64,000 nucleotides of DNA, taken from contig CAMCYJ010000001.1 of NCBI GenBank assembly GCA_945883815.1, positions 1 through 64,000 of the forward strand, given 5' to 3'. Numbering within the stretch: position 1 is the first letter of the stretch; every line of letters begins with the position of its first letter. The notes under the pieces were generated by a model. That model worked only from the letters and a program-made list of their open reading frames with translations. It had not been told where the DNA came from and did no database searches. Shown here one piece after another: positions 51,738 through 59,747 of the stretch. The stretch is from Akkermansia muciniphila (GTDB lineage Bacteria; Verrucomicrobiota; Verrucomicrobiia; Limisphaerales; UBA9464). A program made the position numbers and the translations under genes.

Positions 51738-53155
51738 CGGAGTCTCATTAGGGTGCGTGCAGGAAGGGTGATGGTAAAGGTGGCGCCCTTGCCAAGATCG
51801 GATTCAACCCGGACACGGCCTCCGTACATTTCACTGGTGTGCTTGACAATGGTCAGGCCCAGACCGGTCCCACGATCCTTGGTGGTGAAGTACGATTCCC
51901 AGATCCGACCAATCACCTCGGCCGGGATCCCTGGCCCCGAATCCCGGACGGTGACTTGAATCGCATAATCTGGGGCCGGACGCGCCGTGATCCAGATCTG
52001 ACCTTTCTGCCCCATGGCTTCACGGGCGTTCACCAAGAGATTGGTGAAGATCTCCATGAAATGCCCACGCTGTCCCAAGAGAACCGGCAACGCCGGCGGA
52101 ATGTCGAGATGCACCTGGATAGGAAAACCGGCTCCCAGCGGGAGTGCGATGGCCAAGGATTGTTCCAGGATCTCGGCAATGGTTAGCCGCTCCACGCGCC
52201 CCTCCACCAACCGAGCGTAGCCCATCAAATCGGTGATGATCCGATCGGAGCGGGCCACTTCTTCACGGATGATGGCGATTTGCTGGGTGATGGTCTTCCC
52301 CTCGCGGACCGTCTTCTGCAGCGTGTAGGCAGCGTTATTGATGATCCCGAGCGGATTCTTCAATTGATGAGCGATCTCTGCGGCCAGACGACCGGCGGCT
52401 TCCAATTGCTCCTGCTTCAAGGCGAACTCCTGGGTCTCGGCCTCCCGTTGACGCTGGCGGTCGATCAAGATCTGAAGACCCAGACAGACCACCGTCATGA
52501 GCAGTAGCAAGAGCACCCGGAGCACCAACGACTCAAACGGCTCGCTCACCGCCTCGGGGAGCCCACCGCTGGATTCGAGCTTGGGCGTATAACTGTCGAG
52601 AACTTGTGTTTCCACCAAGCCCAGCCGCATTTCCAAGACACCTGAGAGCACGTAAAGCGCGCAGACAAACAGGTTCACCAACACCTGGACTTCGGAACGC
52701 GGGATGATGGCGGCGTTCCGGATGACCAAGCCGAGGAAGACCCAATACAGGATGCTGTCAAAGCCTCCGCAAAAGAGGGTCAACGCCGCGAGGAATGCGG
52801 TGTCCAAGAGGGAGGTCATCGACACGACCCGTTCCAGGATCGGCGTGGAGATTTCGTCCATGCCCCACAGCAGAATCCCGGAACCGATGTTCACCGCAGT
52901 CATCATCAAGGTGAAGGTCTGCAGGTAAGCCAAGACATCCTCCCGGGGCACTGAGACGCTGCCGAATGCATGGGGATTGAACAAGAACCAGTAGATCACC
53001 GGCGCAAGCATCAACTTCACCCAGATACCGATGTTGCGCTCGACGAAACGGATGCGCTTCCGGAAGAGAGTCGGATCCGCTGGGGGGGCCTGAAAGACCT
53101 CGAAAAGGCCACGCCACCGCTGACTCAAGGCATCTGCTGAGGTGGGTTCAGGCAT
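51734..53155 (-). CDS. Membrane sensor histidine kinase (NtrB-like)
   Basis: The product is about 473 residues. The N-terminal half has about six hydrophobic helices and forms an integral membrane sensor with no recognised ligand domain. After a coiled coil (QREAETQEFALKQEQLEAAG) the HisKA H-box is LAAEIAHQLKNPLGIINNAA with the phospho-acceptor His near residue 270, then the N-box FTNLLVNAREAM, G1 DSGPGIP, F-box SYFTTKDRGTGLGLTIV. It phosphorylates the NtrC-type regulator encoded by the overlapping next gene. I chose the ATG at 53155; an in-frame TTG at 53206 would begin 8 bp after coaC. Confidence 0.88.
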   Translation of the reverse strand: MPEPTSADALSQRWRGLFEVFQAPPADPTLFRKRIRFVERNIGIWVKLMLAPVIYWFLFNPHAFGSVSVPREDVLAYLQTFTLMMTAVNIGSGILLWGMDEISTPILERVVSMTSLLDTAFLAALTLFCGGFDSILYWVFLGLVIRNAAIIPRSEVQVLVNLFVCALYVLSGVLEMRLGLVETQVLDSYTPKLESSGGLPEAVSEPFESLVLRVLLLLLMTVVCLGLQILIDRQRQREAETQEFALKQEQLEAAGRLAAEIAHQLKNPLGIINNAAYTLQKTVREGKTITQQIAIIREEVARSDRIITDLMGYARLVEGRVERLTIAEILEQSLAIALPLGAGFPIQVHLDIPPALPVLLGQRGHFMEIFTNLLVNAREAMGQKGQIWITARPAPDYAIQVTVRDSGPGIPAEVIGRIWESYFTTKDRGTGLGLTIVKHTSEMYGGRVRVESDLGKGATFTITLPARTLMRLR

Positions 53156-53214
53156 AGGCTGGACGAGGGCTTGGTGTTGGGTGGAACCAGCGGACCGTTC
53201 CGCCAACTGCGATC

Positions 53215-53751
53215 TTAGTCGGGCAACACGCCCACCTCCCGGAGAATCTCTTCAATGGGTGCCAGGCGGCCGAGACCCTCATAGCCGCAGGAAAGCATCC
53301 CCTCACCGGGTCCGACCCACTGGACACCCCGGGATTCGAGGAGAGCCACATTGGCCTGGGTGGCCGGGTGCAACCACATCTTGCCATTCATGGCCGGGGC
53401 GATGAGTACTCGAGCCTCGGGGCGCAACGCCAACGCAATGCAGGTGAGCGCATCATCGGCCAATCCATGCGCCAACTTGGCCAGGCAATTGGCCGTCGCT
53501 GGCGCGATCAAGAGCAGGTCGGCCTCATCGGCCAAACGGATGTGGGTCGGCTTCCACCCTTCCTCCTCGTCATAAAGATCGGTGATCACCGGTTGGCGAG
53601 TCAGCGTCTTGAAGGGCAACGGGGTGACAAATCGTTGGGCATCGGCAGTCAGCACCACGTGCACACGATGCCCGGCGTGGGTCAACTGGCTGGCCAAATC
53701 GATGGACTTGTGGGCGGCGATCGATCCGGTGACTCCGAGGACGATGTTCAT
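53215..53751 (-). CDS. coaC: Phosphopantothenoylcysteine decarboxylase (CoaC), stand-alone
   Basis: The 178-residue flavoprotein matches the N-terminal (CoaC) domain of Dfp: IVLGVTGSIAAHKSIDLASQ (FMN loop and the catalytic His region), DLLLIAPATANCLAKLAHG, the substrate-clamp APAMNGKMWLHPATQAN, and the redox Cys in MLSCGYEGLGRL. It decarboxylates phosphopantothenoylcysteine in CoA biosynthesis. The CoaB synthetase domain usually fused in bacteria is absent and not encoded next to it. It sits 9 bp after gmk in the same order as the common gmk-(rpoZ)-coaBC arrangement, with no rpoZ between. Confidence 0.88.
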   Translation of the reverse strand: MNIVLGVTGSIAAHKSIDLASQLTHAGHRVHVVLTADAQRFVTPLPFKTLTRQPVITDLYDEEEGWKPTHIRLADEADLLLIAPATANCLAKLAHGLADDALTCIALALRPEARVLIAPAMNGKMWLHPATQANVALLESRGVQWVGPGEGMLSCGYEGLGRLAPIEEILREVGVLPD

Positions 53752-53760
53752 GGTTCAGGA

Positions 53761-54408
53761 TCAGAGGCTGACCACAGGAACCGACTGCGGATGGTCCCAA
53801 TGGAAGGTTTGTCGGGAAGCCCGGGCGCATTCGGCCTCATAAATCGATTGCAGCGACCGCAAGTCCTCCTCACGGCTGCGGCTCACCAAGAGATAGTCGA
53901 ACTCTGCCCAACGAGCGATCTCCGGTTCGGCCATTTCCAACCGACGGTCAATGGCCTCGGGCGCATCGGCATCCCGACCGCGAAGCCGAGACTCCAATTG
54001 TTCGCGGGAGGCCGGTGTGATGAACACCGTCACCAATCGACCTGCCAGAGCCGGATCAGAGGCCACCACCCGGCGGACCGTTTCGGCACCCTGGACATCC
54101 ACGCTGAGCAGAGCGTCTTTGCCTGTGGCCCAATGGGCTCGCACGGACTCTTTGAGGATGCCTTTCCAATCCCCGTACACATTTGCGTACTCCAGGAATT
54201 CTCCGGCGGCGATCCGCGCTTCGAATTCGGACCGGGAGAAGAAGTGGTAGTCCACCCCATGAACCTCACCCGGGCGCGGAGCCCGACTGGCGCAGGTGAT
54301 GATCCGGCCGATGCGCGGATTGGCGCTCATCAGGCCTTGGCTCACCGTGGTTTTTCCGGCTCCCGAGGGAGCCGAGATGAGGAGCAGAAACGGGGCGCAA
54401 GCGTGCAT
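53761..54408 (-). CDS. gmk: Guanylate kinase
   Basis: This 215-residue enzyme phosphorylates GMP to GDP. The P-loop LISAPSGAGKTTVSQ is at the N-terminus, the GMP-binding region is ITCASRAPRPGEVHGVDYHF and GEFLEYANVYGDWKG, and LSVDVQGAETVRR corresponds to the Walker B strand. The lid is SREQLESRLRGRDADAPEAI. The protein is full length and cytoplasmic. It lies between yicC (20 bp) and coaC (9 bp), a conserved bacterial neighbourhood. Confidence 0.93.
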   Translation of the reverse strand: MHACAPFLLLISAPSGAGKTTVSQGLMSANPRIGRIITCASRAPRPGEVHGVDYHFFSRSEFEARIAAGEFLEYANVYGDWKGILKESVRAHWATGKDALLSVDVQGAETVRRVVASDPALAGRLVTVFITPASREQLESRLRGRDADAPEAIDRRLEMAEPEIARWAEFDYLLVSRSREEDLRSLQSIYEAECARASRQTFHWDHPQSVPVVSL

Positions 54409-54428
54409 GGATTCGAACAGCGAAACGA

Positions 54429-55316
54429 TTACTCGATATTCTGGACCTGTTCGCGGAAGCGTTCCAGTTCTGTCTTCATGAGCACCACCTCGGCGGCGAT
54501 CCGGGCGTCATTGGCCTTGGAGCCGATGGTATTGATCTCGCGGTGGAACTCCTGAGCCAAAAAATCCAGCTTGCGACCGACGGCTTCCCGACTTTTCCGA
54601 CAGTCCTCATATTGCTGGAAGTGACTCTCCAACCGGGCGATTTCTTCTGAAATATCCGAACGATCGGCAAACACCACCACTTCCCGCAGGATGCGTTCGT
54701 CATCGACCGTAATTCCTTCGAGGCCGGCTGATTGCAAACGTTGTGCCAACTGCTGGCGATAGCGGGTCAACACCTCGGGAGCCAATATGCGCACACGATC
54801 GAGCGCCGAACGGATGAGGGCGATGCGACTCTCCAGATCCCGCTCCAGCGCCTCCCCTTCCCGGCGGCGCATGGCATCCATGGATTCGAGGGCCAAAGCG
54901 AGTGCCGCGGAGGTTCCGGGCCAAGCGGCCTCGGGATCCACCACCCGGGTCTCGGATTGCATCACCCCGGGGCATCGCGCCAGCAACTCCAAGCTCACCT
55001 GTGCCGCGGCTCCAGAAAGCCCCAACTCGGCGGCCACCTCAGACCATTCCCGCGAGTAGGCTTGAACCACAGCGCGGTTGATTCGATTCCCCGTGCACTC
55101 CCCATCGGGAACATCCAGCGAGACCCGGATTTCACACCGCCCTCGCGACACCATCCGCGCCACCGACTCACGGATTCGAGTCTCCAGCGATTCCCAATCC
55201 GGCGGCAGCATCACCACCAATTCGGATTGTTTCCGGTTCACCGACTTCAACTCCACCACCACCTTCGCCTCGGCCGCCGAGGATTCCCCCCGACCATACC
55301 CCGTCATCGATTTCAT
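54429..55316 (-). CDS. yicC: YicC-family protein (endoribonuclease-like)
   Basis: The 295-residue product begins MKSMTGYGRGESSAAEAKVV, the nearly invariant YicC N-terminus, followed by VVELKSVNRKQSELVVMLPP, and ends with the DUF1732 part VVVFADRSDISEEIARLESH, KLDFLAQEFHREINTIGSKA and VLMKTELERFREQVQN. YicC proteins affect stationary-phase growth and have been described as RNases acting on small RNAs. The start at 55316 gives the canonical N-terminus (codon 4 is another ATG). It is the first gene of the minus-strand run towards apbE; upstream is a repeat-rich stretch. Confidence 0.92.
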   Translation of the reverse strand: MKSMTGYGRGESSAAEAKVVVELKSVNRKQSELVVMLPPDWESLETRIRESVARMVSRGRCEIRVSLDVPDGECTGNRINRAVVQAYSREWSEVAAELGLSGAAAQVSLELLARCPGVMQSETRVVDPEAAWPGTSAALALALESMDAMRRREGEALERDLESRIALIRSALDRVRILAPEVLTRYRQQLAQRLQSAGLEGITVDDERILREVVVFADRSDISEEIARLESHFQQYEDCRKSREAVGRKLDFLAQEFHREINTIGSKANDARIAAEVVLMKTELERFREQVQNIE

Positions 55317-55904
55317 TCCGAAGTGTCGGGGACAGGTCCGCCGGTTTGCCAATGGAATTCCCGGATCGGCCCACCGTTCGAAAGCCCCCCATTGGTTAGC
55401 CAGAGCGAATGAAGAGCGGCCGAGGATCGGAACCACCACAGCCTGTCCCTAGACCACCACAGCCTGTCCCTAGACCACCCTAGGAGCAGCCTCTCTGCCC
55501 CAGCAGCCGGTTCCCCAATGTACCCCCAGTGTGCCCCACCCCGTAGCCTGTCCCCCAAAGTGTCCCAGAAGCCTGTCCCCTGACGCAGATATCACCCACG
55601 CACCCCAGCAGCGTCAGCGGGATCGGGCCGGAGCGAGCATTGAAGGCAAACACCCCAAGCCCCTCGCGCGCAGCGCGAAAACCCATACCCTCCTGCGCCT
55701 TCCTGCGAGCGCAGTCCAGGTCCCGCGTAAGCCAACCCCAGGCCCGTGCCCACGAGTCCGTCCCCACAACACAACACAGCCTGTCCCCAGCAGCCTGTCC
55801 CCTGAAGCATCCCTTGGCAGAAATTGGCGACCCCAAACAAGCCCCCCAATCAGAACGGACCGAATTTCGCTTGAGTCAGAAGGCCTTTGGCGAGACCCAG
55901 AACC
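55317..55904. other. Repeat-rich intergenic region
   Basis: No gene is recognised. It is dominated by the CAGCCTGTCCC-type repeats described separately and by C/A-rich spacer sequence; the promoter of the yicC run should lie at its left edge. Confidence 0.55.
55432..55807. repeat. Dispersed AGCCTGTCCC repeats
   Basis: The core AGCCTGTCCC occurs at about 55440, 55461, 55545, 55571, 55780 and 55794, several followed by CCTGA or CAGCAG. The first two belong to a perfect tandem duplication of a 21-bp unit (55432-55452 and 55453-55473). Spacing between the others is irregular, so this is not a CRISPR array. On the minus strand the core reads GGGACAGGCT. Confidence 0.65.
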
Positions 55905-56975
55905 ATGTCTTTCACCAGCCGATTACAATTGTGGTCCCCTTCCCGGGTGATGCCGGTACTGATCCTGAGCCTGCTAACGGGTGCCGGTTGCCTCCTTGGA
56001 ACCCGCTCCGAAAATCCCGGCTCCAAGGGCGATGGCCACCACGTCGTCGGCCCGAGCTATCCCATCGACCCGGACCTCACTGATCGGGGCAATCCCAAGG
56101 GCCGGCAGTTCGAATTCAAGATGCGACTGGCCAACAGCAAACTCTTCCGCGGTGACGACACCACGCTGGAGCCCACGAAAAAAGCCGTTCGGACCGAGCG
56201 GAAAATCTTCGTTTACATCCCTGCGGCCTACCGCGATGGCACCCCGGCTCCCGTCCTGGTGACCCACGACGGCCCGAGCCAACTCAAGCTCGTGCGCAAC
56301 GCTCTCGATAACCTGACGATCTCGAAGAACCCCGAGCGAAGCCTGCCTCCCTTCATCGTGGTCGCGATCGAAAACGGCGGAAACGACGGCAAGAACAGCG
56401 AGCGCGGCCTCGAATACGACACCATGTCCGACCGCTTCGCGCGATTCATCAACGACGAGGTCTTCCCCGCGGTGCTGGCCGACCCGGCCATCCATGCCGC
56501 CTATCCCAAGCTAGCCATCACCAGCAACCCCTGGGGCCGCGCCACCATGGGATGCAGTTCGGGCGGCGCCGCCGCGATGACCATGGCCTGGTTCCGCCCG
56601 GATTTGTTCCGACGTGTCATCGCCTATTCGGGCACCTTCGTGGATCAGCAAGACGACGACGCCCCAGAAGAGGCCAAATTCCCGCTGGGAGCCTGGGAAT
56701 ACCACTCCAGCCTGAAGCTCATCGCCAACAGCCCCAAGAAGCCGCTACGCCTCTTCACCCATGTCTCGGAGAACGACAACCGGGCCAAAGACCCCGAAGA
56801 GACTTATCACAATTGGGTCATGGCTGGTGAACGCACCGCCGCCGCCTTGAAGGACAAAGGCTATCACTACCGCTACGTCTTCAGCCGGGCCACAGGCCAC
56901 TGCGACTCCAAGGTCTTTGAACTCACCCTGGCCGACACCCTCGTCTGGACCTGGCAGGGCTATCGCCCGGAATAA
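55905..56975 (+). CDS. Secreted esterase, enterochelin-esterase-like
   Basis: The 356-residue protein has an N-terminal signal with a lipobox-like LILSLLTGAGC. The alpha/beta-hydrolase part resembles Fes/IroE-type or feruloyl-esterase proteins: RKIFVYIPAAYRDGTPAPVL, PFIVVAIENGG, and the nucleophile elbow MGCSSGGAAAMTMAWFRPDL with the catalytic Ser in GCSSGG. RVIAYSGTFVDQQ and the late ATGHCDSKVFEL supply the fold and the catalytic His. It probably hydrolyses an ester outside the cytoplasm; the substrate is unknown. The ATG at 55905 gives the signal peptide. It is followed by a strong terminator. Confidence 0.82.
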   Translation: MSFTSRLQLWSPSRVMPVLILSLLTGAGCLLGTRSENPGSKGDGHHVVGPSYPIDPDLTDRGNPKGRQFEFKMRLANSKLFRGDDTTLEPTKKAVRTERKIFVYIPAAYRDGTPAPVLVTHDGPSQLKLVRNALDNLTISKNPERSLPPFIVVAIENGGNDGKNSERGLEYDTMSDRFARFINDEVFPAVLADPAIHAAYPKLAITSNPWGRATMGCSSGGAAAMTMAWFRPDLFRRVIAYSGTFVDQQDDDAPEEAKFPLGAWEYHSSLKLIANSPKKPLRLFTHVSENDNRAKDPEETYHNWVMAGERTAAALKDKGYHYRYVFSRATGHCDSKVFELTLADTLVWTWQGYRPE

Positions 56976-57059
56976 CCGAACCTCTTCCAACGGAGAACCC
57001 CGACGGAGAACCGTCCGAGGAACTGCCTCTTGAGGCGACTCCGAAGCGGATGAGACAAA

Positions 57060-57087
57060 CAGGCCGCCCGACAAGGCGGCCTGTTTT
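57060..57087. terminator. Bidirectional intrinsic terminator
   Basis: CAGGCCGCC (57060-57068), loop CGACAA, GGCGGCCTG (57075-57083), then TTTT. It separates the convergent esterase and epimerase genes. Confidence 0.85.
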
Positions 57088-57108
57088 CGTATCCACTGAT
57101 CCGAAGTG

Positions 57109-58047
57109 TCAAGGTTGGTACCACTTCAGCGTGTCCCTCAGGCCCTCTTCCCAGCCCACCTTGGGGTTGTAACCAAACGCATCGCGTGCCGCGGAGATAT
57201 CCGCCAGCGAATGGCGCACATCCCCTACGCGCGGCTCCCGATGGCCTGGGACAATTTGTTGCCCGGTGATGGCATTCAAACTCCCCATCAGCCGGAGCAA
57301 ACTGATGCCTTCACCACAGGCGATGTTGAAAAACCGCCCTGCCACCGCGGATTCTGGGGCCTCGGCCACGGCGATGTTCGCTTCCACCACATTGGACACA
57401 TGGACGAAATCGCGAGTCTGAAGACCATCGCCGAAAATGACCGGTGTTTCCCCGCGAAGGGCCTGCGTGCAGAAACGCGCGATCACTCCCGAGTAAGGCG
57501 AGTTGAAGGACTGCCGCGGCCCGAAGACATTGAAGTAGCGCAGCGACACCGTCGGCAATCCATGGAACTGATGGAACATCCGGCCATAGGTTTCCGACGC
57601 ATACTTTTGCAACGCGTACGGCGAGAGCGGCTCGGGCGGCAAACCCTCGTGTTTGGCCGGGGTTTCATTGTTGCCGTAGATAGCCGAAGACGATGCGAAC
57701 ACCCATCGGCGCACCCCTGCAGCTCGGGATGCCTCCAGCAATTGGACCGCCGCGGTGAGATTGGTGTGATTCGAAGACACCGGCTCGGCAATGGACCGCG
57801 GCACACTGGGCATGGCCGCCTCATGGAACACCCAATCGCAACCTTGAACGGCGCGCCGCACCAATGCCTCGTCACCAACATCGCCTTCGATGACCTCCAC
57901 CGGATCGCCCGCGCGGATCCAGGCCAGATTATCGCGAGAACCGAGCGAAAAATCGTCCAATACCACCACCTGATGCCCCCGACGGACCAAGGCCTCCGAC
58001 AAATGCGATCCGATGAACCCGGCACCGCCGGTGACCAATGCTTTCAT
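57109..58047 (-). CDS. NAD-dependent nucleotide-sugar epimerase (extended SDR, GalE/WbpP-like)
   Basis: The 312-residue product is an extended short-chain dehydrogenase: the Rossmann motif ALVTGGAGFIGSHLSEALV, the VIEGDVGDEALVRRAVQGCD acidic residue for adenine, the catalytic Ser in WVFASSSAIYGN, and the Tyr-Lys pair in SPYALQKYASETYGRMF. SLRYFNVFGPRQSFNSPYSG shapes the sugar site. It most likely epimerises a UDP-sugar for surface glycans. The 4-epimerase family is clear; UDP-glucose versus UDP-GlcNAc specificity is not. No other sugar genes are adjacent. Confidence 0.86.
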   Translation of the reverse strand: MKALVTGGAGFIGSHLSEALVRRGHQVVVLDDFSLGSRDNLAWIRAGDPVEVIEGDVGDEALVRRAVQGCDWVFHEAAMPSVPRSIAEPVSSNHTNLTAAVQLLEASRAAGVRRWVFASSSAIYGNNETPAKHEGLPPEPLSPYALQKYASETYGRMFHQFHGLPTVSLRYFNVFGPRQSFNSPYSGVIARFCTQALRGETPVIFGDGLQTRDFVHVSNVVEANIAVAEAPESAVAGRFFNIACGEGISLLRLMGSLNAITGQQIVPGHREPRVGDVRHSLADISAARDAFGYNPKVGWEEGLRDTLKWYQP

Positions 58048-58167
58048 GAGCCGCCACCTAATCGTCTGCCAAAAACCGGGTCAAGGACCGAGCCGTGCAA
58101 GCAACCCGAAGTTGAGGGTGATCAGGCCTAACGGTTCGTAGCCCACCGTGTAGGCCGCGCCCCCGGA

Positions 58168-59277
58168 TCATCCCACGAGTTCCCGATGCAGGTGATGAAC
58201 GAGCGTGGCGTTGTCGCACTGCAAGTACTGCATGGACCCGCCCATCCGAGAGAAACTCTTGCAGAACCTCAGGTAGTAGGCCGGGTTCGTCTTGGGAGGT
58301 TCCCCTTGGGTCCAGTCCCAACCGCCCCCGTCCTGAAGGTCCACCACATAAATACTGTGCCCGGACACCGGGCCCTTGCCCTGTTGGAACCGCAAATTGT
58401 GGGCGCAGCTCAAGCTCTTTTCGAAGACTTGCGGAGCCATGATGGCCGAACCGATGGACAAAACCACGCCCCCGTCCAGCGACTCCACCGCTCCGGCGAA
58501 GGACCGAAAATCTTGAGCAGCCGCCCGCCCAATCACCGCCCCGTTGAACATGGGATGGCAGGAAATGATGTCATATCCGATCCCGGGATGCACCGTCACC
58601 GGCACACCCAACCGCCACGCCTGAGCCAACAAACTCGCATGCTTCCAGGCATGCGTCACCGAGTGGTGACCAGAGGGCAACTCATGTCGGGCCATGGCCG
58701 AAAGCAGTTCGCAACACGCCCCGGCCATCGGATCGGACGGAAACTGGCCCACCACCTGCGCCAACGTTTCCGGATCCGGCAAATCGCATCCGTCTTCATG
58801 AATGAATTTGCCCAAGGCCTGACCGTAGCCCAGGCCTTGCAGTGCCCCAGCCATCAAGGCCAAGTGGATGTTCCGCCCCGTCTCATCCCACGTTCCAAAG
58901 GTCCCCGCGGCGACGTTTTCCTCCACCCCCTCCGTGGAGCGTCCCAACCACGCGTATTCCCAATCGTGGATGGTCCCAGCTCCGTTGGTGGCCAAGTGCT
59001 GAATGAAACCACCCTCCATCAAGCCTGTGAGCAGGGGCACCGCCCCATTGCGAATCAAGTGGGCCCCATACATCAGGATCACCGGTGCTCCCGATTTCCG
59101 GGCCGAGCGGATGGCTTCCACCATGTTGCCCACCGTGTCGGACTGAGCCGAAGACAAGGGAGCCGGGGGGCGATCGGTGGGAATGAGAATGTCCTCCACC
59201 CGGGTCAAACTGCGTCGTTCCTCCAACGGTCGAACCTTCAAGCGCAACAAATCAATCGGCCCCATAGTTTGGGCCAT
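58168..59277 (-). CDS. Deoxyhypusine-synthase-like protein
   Basis: The product is about 369 residues. It matches the deoxyhypusine synthase fold: GAPVILMYGAHLIRNGAVPL, the NAD-binding FIQHLATNGAGTIHDWEYAW, and GWDWTQGEPPKTNPAYYLRF near the C-terminus with Lys residues that could act like the DHS active-site lysine. Bacteria lack eIF5A, and bacterial members of this family are thought to act on free polyamines (for example homospermidine formation) or other amines. An ATG at 59277 preceded by GGGAGG is the chosen start; 59340 adds 21 residues. It lies downstream of a small unknown gene and two SPFH genes on the same strand. Confidence 0.75.
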   Translation of the reverse strand: MAQTMGPIDLLRLKVRPLEERRSLTRVEDILIPTDRPPAPLSSAQSDTVGNMVEAIRSARKSGAPVILMYGAHLIRNGAVPLLTGLMEGGFIQHLATNGAGTIHDWEYAWLGRSTEGVEENVAAGTFGTWDETGRNIHLALMAGALQGLGYGQALGKFIHEDGCDLPDPETLAQVVGQFPSDPMAGACCELLSAMARHELPSGHHSVTHAWKHASLLAQAWRLGVPVTVHPGIGYDIISCHPMFNGAVIGRAAAQDFRSFAGAVESLDGGVVLSIGSAIMAPQVFEKSLSCAHNLRFQQGKGPVSGHSIYVVDLQDGGGWDWTQGEPPKTNPAYYLRFCKSFSRMGGSMQYLQCDNATLVHHLHRELVG

Positions 59278-59397
59278 TGGAAAACCCGCCTCCCGCAAAA
59301 GAAAGCCCGCAATTCCCGAGTTGCGCCAATCCAACCTCATGTTCAGACGAAAGATGAGACCGTTGCTACGCCATCGACGGCGGAGAGCCTCAAAAGA

Positions 59398-59688
59398 TCA
59401 TTGCTCGGCCCACGGACGGCTGGGAGGCGGGGGCGGCGGTTCTTTCCAACGCCACGAGGAGGAGTAGGACCAGTTCAACCAGGGAGTCTCCAATCGCCGC
59501 CCACCCGGCAGCCCGGACTGAAGCAAGGCATCCAACAACCCGCTGGTCATCAACGTACGGTCCACTCTCCAAGTCGGTTTGCCATCCAGCATCATGCGTT
59601 CGATGCCATTCAAAAGCAGAGTGAAGTGAGCCGCCGGCCGATATTCGGGATCTCCGAGGTTGCACGATACACGGGTCATCCCCGGCAC
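59398..59688 (-). CDS. Small hypothetical protein
   Basis: The 96-residue product (LNGIERMMLDGKPTWRVDRT, then TSGLLDALLQSGLPGGRRLE, ending in a Pro-rich tail) lacks a signal peptide or transmembrane segment. It has a reasonable codon pattern and sits, evenly spaced, between the SPFH pair and the deoxyhypusine-synthase-like gene. No family is recognised. It could be a real small gene of that cluster. Confidence 0.5.
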   Translation of the reverse strand: MPGMTRVSCNLGDPEYRPAAHFTLLLNGIERMMLDGKPTWRVDRTLMTSGLLDALLQSGLPGGRRLETPWLNWSYSSSWRWKEPPPPPPSRPWAEQ

Positions 59689-59747
59689 GCTCCCAATCTA
59701 TTCCTCAACCCGGACGCAGGAAACCCAGCCAGCCGTCTGTCATTGCA

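Noticed and set aside
50403..51959. 518-codon plus-strand frame opposite the NtrC-type regulator
   Set aside because: Antisense shadow of a clearly recognised sigma-54 activator.
55432..55807. CRISPR-like repeats
   Set aside because: The 10-bp core is too short and spacing ranges from about 14 to more than 200 bases.
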